Assembly (NCBI GenBank): GCA_035506255.1
Contig: DATJPS010000109.1
Location: 1-27,927 of the forward strand
Length of the DNA stretch: 27,927 nt
Reading direction: 5' to 3'
Source: CAIYXV01 sp035506255
Lineage (GTDB): Bacteria; Margulisbacteria; WOR-1; XYC2-FULL-46-14; WPAF01
Part shown: positions 23,278 through 27,927 of the stretch, piece after piece
Layout of the letters: every line of letters starts with the position of its first letter
Position numbering within the stretch: the stretch's first letter is position 1
Program-made: the position numbers and the translations under genes
The notes under the pieces: generated by a model
Database searches by the model: none
Told to the model about the DNA's origin: nothing
The model's input: the letters and a program-made list of their open reading frames with translations, nothing else

Positions 23278-24098
23278 ATTTTTGGTATATAAAAAAGGTT
23301 GACCGTGGGAGCGTCTTTCATGATCAGCCGGTCGATCTCCGCCAGCTTCCCGTCCCGCACCGACCCGATCGCCCGGTCGAGCGCCGACACCTGATCGAGC
23401 AGATTGTCGACGCGGTCGTTATGGTAGCAGGTAAAATTGGCCTGGCCGTCCGATCCGAAGAGCGGTTCCACCAGGTCGTAACTGTCGGCCGCCGAATTCG
23501 CTTCCTCCGTTATTTTATAAAAGTCGGCTTTATATCCCATCAGGAACAAATGCTGGCGTCCCGCTTTGAGTTCGCTCTCCCACTTATCCTGCTCGCTGTA
23601 ACTGATCTGCCTGGTCTTCACTTTTATTCCCACCGCCGCCAGGTCCTTTTTGATCTTTTGCGCCATCGCTACCGTCCTTACGCCGTCGGTATGGAGCAGT
23701 AACAGTTCCACCCCCAACGGTTTCTTCAGCAGTTTGCGGGCCTTCGCCGGATCGTAGGGGAATCCTTCCAGGCTCGATGAATATCCGGCCAAACCCGGCG
23801 GGATCACGCCGGCCGGCACCGCTTCTTCGCTCATTATCGTCCGGGCGATATATTTGCGATCGATGGCGTAGTTGATCGCATAGCGGACGTTCTTATCGTT
23901 AAAAACGTCCTTCTGCAGATTCATGCCGAGGAAGAAAAGCCCGTCGTATTCTTTGGCATAAGAAGAACCGCAAAAGGAACAACTTAATAAAATGATAAGC
24001 GTTATTATCGCTAGCCCGCACGGCCTTAAGACTTCATGACTATTTTTTGGTCCTGTGGTCTTGCTGTCTTGCGGTCTTGTGGCAATAAAATCAATCAT
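23274..24098 (-). CDS. Half-length family-5 (peptide/nickel type) solute-binding protein, N-terminal lobe missing
   Basis: 274 residues. The region after residue 53 matches the C-terminal half of SBP_bac_5 proteins: NLQKDVFNDKNVRYAINYAIDRKYI, PAGVIPPGL, EGFPYDPAKARKLL, then AVGIKVKTRQIS and the closing MKDAPTVNLFYIPKI. Full family members have about 500-550 residues; the first about 230 are absent here. A hydrophobic export signal (about 28-48, with LLSC40 as a possible lipobox) is fused directly to this half. The first about 20 residues are encoded across an 8-bp tandem repeat. No ABC permease or ATPase genes are nearby. It may be a degraded remnant or a new half-protein. The ATG overlaps the fumarase stop. 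Confidence 0.75.
   Translation of the reverse strand: MIDFIATRPQDSKTTGPKNSHEVLRPCGLAIITLIILLSCSFCGSSYAKEYDGLFFLGMNLQKDVFNDKNVRYAINYAIDRKYIARTIMSEEAVPAGVIPPGLAGYSSSLEGFPYDPAKARKLLKKPLGVELLLLHTDGVRTVAMAQKIKKDLAAVGIKVKTRQISYSEQDKWESELKAGRQHLFLMGYKADFYKITEEANSAADSYDLVEPLFGSDGQANFTCYHNDRVDNLLDQVSALDRAIGSVRDGKLAEIDRLIMKDAPTVNLFYIPKI
24051..24082. repeat. Four tandem 8-bp units (consensus TCYTGYKG)
   Basis: TCCTGTGG, TCTTGCTG, TCTTGCGG and TCTTGTGG lie in exact register on the plus strand. They are read on the minus strand as part of the N-terminus of the half-length solute-binding protein (TRPQDSKTTGP). This is a short-period repeat like the heptamer array at 7877-7911, but with a different unit. 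Confidence 0.85.
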
Positions 24099-24606
24099 TT
24101 AACCGATACTTCCCGATCCCTTCTTCGAACGCATCGCCGCCGCGGGCATCGTAAGCCACGATCGCCGGGAAATCGGCGACTTCAAGTTTGAGCACTGCTT
24201 CCGGCCCCAGTTCGGGGTAAGCCACCGTCTCCGCTTTTTTGACCGTCCGCCCCAGCAGCGCCGCCGCCCCGCCGGTTGCGGCAAAATAGATCGCCTTGAA
24301 TTTTTTCACCGCCGCTTTGACCTCCGCGCTGCGGGCTCCCTTGCCGATCATCCCTTTGAGCCCTTTTTGCAAAAGCGGGACCGTGAACGGGTCCATCCGG
24401 GACGAGGTCGTGGGCCCGATCGATCCGATCGGACGTCCCGGCGTCGGTCCGGCGTAAAAAAGGGTCTGGCCTTTAAGATCGACCGGGATTCCTTTTTTAT
24501 GCGCGGCGTCACGAGCCACGTACATCGTTCCCGATATCAGCACGCGGTCCCCGGCCTTAAGTCCTTCGATCGTCTTATCGTCCAGCGGAAGTGAGATGCT
24601 TTTCAT
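24091..24606 (-). CDS. Fumarate hydratase class I, beta subunit
   Basis: The C-terminal-domain partner of the two-subunit iron-sulfur fumarase (or L-tartrate dehydratase). From the ATG at 24606 it has 171 residues. Landmarks are LKAGDRVLISGTMYVARDAAH, the substrate-binding stretch FYAGPTPGRPIGSIGPTTSSRMD, GMIGKG, and FAATGGAAALLGRTVK. A longer reading upstream to 24927 is a frame shadow of the alpha subunit. The start overlaps the alpha stop by 4 nt (ATGA), as expected for a stoichiometric complex. Confidence 0.94.
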   Translation of the reverse strand: MKSISLPLDDKTIEGLKAGDRVLISGTMYVARDAAHKKGIPVDLKGQTLFYAGPTPGRPIGSIGPTTSSRMDPFTVPLLQKGLKGMIGKGARSAEVKAAVKKFKAIYFAATGGAAALLGRTVKKAETVAYPELGPEAVLKLEVADFPAIVAYDARGGDAFEEGIGKYRLND

Positions 24607-25439
24607 ATTGTCGCTTCCCGGTGGCGGTGGGCGTGGCATTCCATGTTGACCGCCACCGGCAGCGCGGCGATGTGGCATGGGTGGGTCTCGATGTGCACCG
24701 CCAACGCCGTCACCCTTCCCCCCAATCCCATCGGCCCGATGCCGGTCCGGTTGATCTCTTCCAGCAGACGCTTTTCCATCTGCGCGATGTCGTGGTTGCT
24801 GTGGTTTTGCTTCACCCTTCTGGTAAGCGCCTTCTTCGCCAGATAAGCGCAATGATCGAAGTTCCCGCCGATGCCGATCCCCACGATCAGCGGCGGGCAG
24901 GCCTTGGGGCCGGAAGTCCTGACGCAATCCACCACATATTTGATGACCTCTTCTTTCGACGCGGTCGGCAGGAACATCTTGAGCGAGCTGGCGTTCTCGG
25001 CGCCGCCCCCTTTCGGCAGAACGCCGATCTTGATCCGGTCCCCGGTGACCAGGCTCAAATGGACGATCGCGGGAGTGTTGTCGTTGGTATTTTCCCTGAT
25101 GAACGGGTCGTTCACCACCGATTTCCGGAGGTCTTTGTAGGCGCGGCTTACGCCCTCGTTCACCGCTTCATCAAGCGTCCCGCCGGTTATTTTGACCTCC
25201 TGTCCCAGTTCGACGAACACCACCACCAGGCCGGTATCCTGGCAGATCGGGAGTTTTTCTTTCTTCGCGATCGCGGCGTTGCTGATCAGCTCGCGGATGG
25301 TCTCGCGCCCGTTCTCCGATTCTTCGATCGAGAGGGCGTGGTCAAGGGCCTCCAGCACGTCGTCTCCCAGCTCATAGTTAGCCTGGCGGCAGAGCGCGCA
25401 GACGGTCTCGGTTATCTTTGCAGCAGCAATTTCTGGCAT
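24603..25439 (-). CDS. Fumarate hydratase class I, alpha subunit
   Basis: Carries the [4Fe-4S] cluster for reversible hydration of fumarate to malate; L-tartrate dehydratase is a related alternative. The 278 residues include Cys66 (PICQDTG) and Cys181 (GPKACPP), two likely cluster ligands. The third is Cys255 (HPCHIA) or Cys268 (MECHAHRH). KGGGAENAS and IGIGGNFDHCAYLAKKAL are further family segments. Its neighbour is malate dehydrogenase, so fumarase is the favoured activity: together they interconvert fumarate, malate and oxaloacetate. The start overlaps the mdh end by 28 nt. Class I enzymes are oxygen-sensitive, which fits anaerobic life. Confidence 0.93.
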   Translation of the reverse strand: MPEIAAAKITETVCALCRQANYELGDDVLEALDHALSIEESENGRETIRELISNAAIAKKEKLPICQDTGLVVVFVELGQEVKITGGTLDEAVNEGVSRAYKDLRKSVVNDPFIRENTNDNTPAIVHLSLVTGDRIKIGVLPKGGGAENASSLKMFLPTASKEEVIKYVVDCVRTSGPKACPPLIVGIGIGGNFDHCAYLAKKALTRRVKQNHSNHDIAQMEKRLLEEINRTGIGPMGLGGRVTALAVHIETHPCHIAALPVAVNMECHAHRHREATI

Positions 25440-26341
25440 TGATCGATCACCGCGCCGGCAGACGCGTGCAGCGCGGCCTTCTCCTCGTTGTTCAATTTCA
25501 ACTCCACTATTTCTTCCACTCCGCCCTTCCCTAATTTGGCAGGGACCCCGACGTAAACGTCCTTCAACCCGTATTCGCCGTTAAGGTAGCAGCAGGTCCC
25601 GATCACTTCTTTGGTGTCTTTCACGATCGCTTCCGCCATTTTGGCCGCCGCCGTGCCGGGCGCGTAATAGGCGGAACCGGTCTTAAGATAAGCGACGATC
25701 TCCGCACCGCCGTTCTTGGTCTTTTCCACGATCCGATCGATCCGTTCCCTGGAAAGCTTATCGGCGATCGGCTTGCCCCCGGCGGTCGAAAGCCGCGGCA
25801 GCGGCACCATCAGGTCGCCGTGGCTTCCCAGAAGTTCCGCGTCCACTTCCTTGGCGGGGCGATCAAGTTCTCTGGCGATGAAGTACTTCATCCTGGCGGC
25901 GTCGAGCAGCGGCGCCATTCCCATCACTCTTTTGGACGGGAAGCCGGACAGCTTCAGCGCGTAATAGGTCATGATGTCGAGCGGGTTGGTGATGATGATC
26001 AGCACCGCATTTGGGGAGTTCTCAACGACCGGCTTCACGATCGATTCCATGATCAGAGCGTTCTTCGCCACCAGATCGTCCCGCGACATCCCCGGCTTCC
26101 GGGCCAGTCCCGCTGTTATCACCACCACGTCCGATCCCTTGGAATCTTTATAATCGTTGGTGCCGGTAATGCTGGAACTGAAGCCTTCGATCGCTCCCGA
26201 CTGCATCATGTCGAGCGCTTTGCCCTGCGGTATCCCTTCGATAATATCCAGCAATACAATATTTCCGGCATCACGCTGGGCCAGGCGGTAGGCGCATTGC
26301 GCGCCGACATTCCCTGCGCCGATCACGGTTGTTTTTGGCAT
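25412..26341 (-). CDS. mdh: Malate dehydrogenase, LDH-like type
   Basis: NAD-dependent malate/oxaloacetate interconversion. 309 residues with a Rossmann motif GAGNVG (8-13) and Asp32 in LLDI, which selects NAD over NADP. Malate-specific Arg81 and Arg87 lie in ARKPGMSRDD (a lactate dehydrogenase would have Gln at 81). ITNPLD, Arg150 (LLDAAR) and catalytic His174 (LLGSHGD) are present. The usual MGMAGVLDS appears here as MGMAPLLDA, a mild variation. It has its own leaderless-type promoter and is followed by both fumarase subunits. Confidence 0.95.
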   Translation of the reverse strand: MPKTTVIGAGNVGAQCAYRLAQRDAGNIVLLDIIEGIPQGKALDMMQSGAIEGFSSSITGTNDYKDSKGSDVVVITAGLARKPGMSRDDLVAKNALIMESIVKPVVENSPNAVLIIITNPLDIMTYYALKLSGFPSKRVMGMAPLLDAARMKYFIARELDRPAKEVDAELLGSHGDLMVPLPRLSTAGGKPIADKLSRERIDRIVEKTKNGGAEIVAYLKTGSAYYAPGTAAAKMAEAIVKDTKEVIGTCCYLNGEYGLKDVYVGVPAKLGKGGVEEIVELKLNNEEKAALHASAGAVIDQCQKLLLQR

Positions 26342-26347
26342 GCTTCT

Positions 26348-26356
26348 ATTTTAACA
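26348..26356 (-). promoter_or_regulatory. Leaderless-type promoter of mdh-fumarase
   Basis: Extended -10 TGTTAAAAT on the minus strand ends 6 nt before the mdh ATG. The upstream sequence is GC-rich with no clear -35. It lies in the 41-nt gap after cvpA, so mdh can be transcribed independently of the purE-cvpA pair. Confidence 0.7.
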
Positions 26357-26382
26357 CAGTCCGCCCGGGCGCGGGAGAGGGA

Positions 26383-27006
26383 CTAATACTTGGGGAGAGC
26401 GTCCAGCGTGCTTTTCAGCTTCGTCGCTTCCGCGGTGACCGCCGTCACCACCGCTTCCGCCCCTTTTTGCGGCTCGGCCATTTTGAGATTGAGTTTGTTA
26501 AGTATCCATCCGGTAGTGTTCTGCGCGGCGGTCGTCGCCAGCGGATACGTCTTCAGATAACACTGGATCGCCCAATCCTTAAGGAACGACTGGTTGATGT
26601 AATGCAGTTGTTCGTCGGTCAGCGGGAGTATGTATAACGAATTGATGATCATTCCCGCGATCAGGAACGCCTTGAAGATCGATACCAGGCCTCCCAGCAG
26701 TTTATCGATCGGCCCCAGGATTGAGATGCTGATAATGCTTTTAAGTATGACCAGGATGAACTCCAGTGCCAGGTAACAGATGCCGAAAATGATGAAGGTC
26801 ATGGTGAGAAGTCCCGCCTTGGTCTCTTCCACCCCCATGAACGCGGACGATCTGATCAATACCGGCGCGAACGCCTGCGCCACGTAGATCGCGGCATATA
26901 CGGCCAGGACCGAAAGCGCCGCGCGCAGGAAACCGGTCCGCACGCCGATCACGAAGAAGACCAGCGCGCCCACGATAATGTATAGATCGATCATGCTGAC
27001 CGACAT
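26383..27006 (-). CDS. cvpA: CvpA-family membrane protein
   Basis: A 207-residue protein with four predicted TM helices (about 6-24, 28-48, 64-90, 105-128) and a soluble C-terminal tail. The start IDLYIIVGALVFFVIGVRTGFLR and the central ISILGPIDKLLGGLVSIFKAFLIAG resemble the CvpA/colicin V production family. Its function is not settled; E. coli CvpA affects envelope resistance and sits by purF. Here it lies beside another purine gene, purE (1-nt gap). GGAGGG at the end of purE serves as its ribosome binding site. Confidence 0.85.
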   Translation of the reverse strand: MSVSMIDLYIIVGALVFFVIGVRTGFLRAALSVLAVYAAIYVAQAFAPVLIRSSAFMGVEETKAGLLTMTFIIFGICYLALEFILVILKSIISISILGPIDKLLGGLVSIFKAFLIAGMIINSLYILPLTDEQLHYINQSFLKDWAIQCYLKTYPLATTAAQNTTGWILNKLNLKMAEPQKGAEAVVTAVTAEATKLKSTLDALPKY

Positions 27007-27007
27007 G

Positions 27008-27457
27008 TCACTTCCCTCCTTTTAGCTTCTTAAGCCTGGTCTTGAGGGCCGGATATTTGAGCGACAGTATCTGCGCGGCCAGGATCGCCGCATTCTTTGC
27101 TCCGTCGATCGCCACGCAGGCCACCGGGACCCCCGGCGGCATCTGGACAATCGAGAACAATGCGTCGTGCCCGGCCAGTGCGGGGGAAGAGATCGGCAAG
27201 CCGATAACCGGCAGGTGTGTGTGGGCCGCCACTACCCCGGGGAGCGCCGCCGCCATACCGGCGCCGGCGATGATCAGGTCGTACTTTTTTTCCGCGTTCT
27301 TGGCGAACGCTTCCACTTTTTTAGGGGTGCGGTGGGCGGAGGCGATCTCAAGCTCGTAGTCGATCCCGAGATCGATCAGCTGTTTGGTCGCCTTCTCGAT
27401 CACCGGAAGGTCCGACTGACTTCCGATTATGATTCCGACTTTCGGCCCTTTTGTCAT
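27008..27457 (-). CDS. purE: N5-carboxyaminoimidazole ribonucleotide mutase (class I PurE)
   Basis: Converts N5-CAIR to CAIR in purine synthesis. 149 residues with VGIIIGSQSDLPV at the phosphate-binding start, SAHRTP with catalytic His42, AGAGMAAALPGVVAAHTHLPVIGLP, and SIVQMPPGVPVACVAID. This matches class I (bacterial) PurE, which needs PurK elsewhere. GGGAG lies shortly before the ATG. It follows the LeuA-family gene by 12 nt. Confidence 0.96.
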   Translation of the reverse strand: MTKGPKVGIIIGSQSDLPVIEKATKQLIDLGIDYELEIASAHRTPKKVEAFAKNAEKKYDLIIAGAGMAAALPGVVAAHTHLPVIGLPISSPALAGHDALFSIVQMPPGVPVACVAIDGAKNAAILAAQILSLKYPALKTRLKKLKGGK

Positions 27458-27469
27458 TGCCTGCTCCCG

Positions 27470-27927
27470 TTATGGAGTGACGGTCATTATCTTTTTGGCC
27501 TGGTCCGGATATTTGGCCACGAACAGAAGCTCCTCTTTTGTCAGCGGCTTCTGGGTATGGACGTTGGCGTAGCGCACCAGTTCTAGTATGCGGGACGCTT
27601 CCTTGTCATCCTTGAACTCCACCTCCAGGTTGCCGTAAACGTTGCGGAAACCCTTGATCCCGGAGTATTCTCCCACGGTGATCATCCGGCCGGTCTCCAC
27701 CAGCTCCGGTTCGCCGCGGCCCAGCTCCTCGTAGTCATAAAGTTCATAATTGCGGCGGTCTTTGAGCGCGCCGTCAGCGTGGATCCCGGATTCATGCGCG
27801 AAAGCGTTGGCGCCGACCCCGACCTGATTGACAGGGATCGGGATGCGGAAAGCATAAGAAGCGTAATTAGCGATCTGCCAGGCTTTGTTTAATTTAATCT
27901 CGGAGGGAAAAAGGTCTTTATCGCGCA
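27470..27927 (-). CDS. LeuA/homocitrate-synthase family acyltransferase, C-terminal part (5' end outside window)
   Basis: The reverse frame is open to the window edge, giving about 151 C-terminal residues. VGVGANAFAHESGIHADGALKD, with His residues for the divalent metal, is diagnostic of the HMGL-like family (2-isopropylmalate, citramalate, homocitrate and Re-citrate synthases). After it comes GRMITVGEYSGIKGF and a short helical end, with no long leucine-type allosteric domain, so it is less likely to be a full LeuA. Re-citrate or homocitrate synthase would be possible; the window lacks the N-terminal residues needed to choose. Confidence 0.8.
   Translation of the reverse strand, partial: RDKDLFPSEIKLNKAWQIANYASYAFRIPIPVNQVGVGANAFAHESGIHADGALKDRRNYELYDYEELGRGEPELVETGRMITVGEYSGIKGFRNVYGNLEVEFKDDKEASRILELVRYANVHTQKPLTKEELLFVAKYPDQAKKIMTVTP

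Noticed and set aside
24607..24927. N-terminal extension of the fumarase beta subunit
   Set aside because: This is an Arg/Pro-rich frame shadow of the alpha subunit; the family N-terminus begins at 24606.

Overview
This is a compact bacterial chromosome segment of high-moderate GC content. Genes are packed with 1-28 nt overlaps, there are no mobile elements, and essentially all of it is housekeeping or biosynthesis. A Sec signal-peptide protein paired with a large predicted outer-membrane beta-barrel suggests a two-membrane envelope. A membrane pyrophosphatase, a two-subunit class I fumarase, an LDH-like malate dehydrogenase and short-period tandem repeats at gene junctions would fit an uncultured, probably anaerobic lineage. 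The Margulisbacteria/Saganbacteria (WOR-1) type is my best guess, but the sequence does not prove it.

Layout: 1-1256 (minus) is the translation/secretion cluster rpmG, tRNA-Trp, secE, nusG (partial). It lies behind a consensus sigma70 promoter and a structured leader of about 118 nt. 1270-7499 (plus) carries hppA (H+-pyrophosphatase), pcm (protein repair), a four-domain S1 protein, pyrF and dus. 7476-10368 (minus) is trpB, trpA, an HD hydrolase and queF. 10437-11777 (plus) is a polyamine pair, speD-speB. 11750-16733 (minus) is rsmH, ftsL, gltX and a 792-residue FHA-domain protein of unknown function. 16715-22577 (plus) is trpC, a small unknown gene, an NHL beta-propeller protein, a large beta-barrel, ruvC and ruvA. 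22578-27927 (minus) is a LeuA/homocitrate-synthase-family end, purE, cvpA, mdh, both fumarase subunits, a half-length family-5 solute-binding protein, a DUF4911-like protein and a YqeG-type HAD phosphatase.

The strongest unifying signal is in the promoters. Seven transcription units (S1, trpB, rsmH, trpC, NHL, ruvC, mdh) carry an extended -10 (TGN-TATAAT or TGN-TAAAAT) ending only 6-9 nt before the start codon, with no Shine-Dalgarno sequence. This predicts leaderless mRNAs as a major expression mode. rsmH and trpC share a 17-bp divergent intergenic region that is little more than two face-to-face -10 boxes. Other genes (hppA, queF, speD, purE, cvpA, the 94-aa ORF) have ordinary leaders and ribosome binding sites, so both modes coexist.

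The best candidate for undescribed biology is the FHA protein at 11750-14128: a phosphothreonine-binding module joined by a proline-rich linker to about 600 residues that I cannot assign to a known enzyme with confidence. Also worth attention are the rpmG leader with mutually exclusive hairpins, the NHL/outer-membrane barrel pair, and the solute-binding protein that has kept its signal peptide but lost its N-terminal half.
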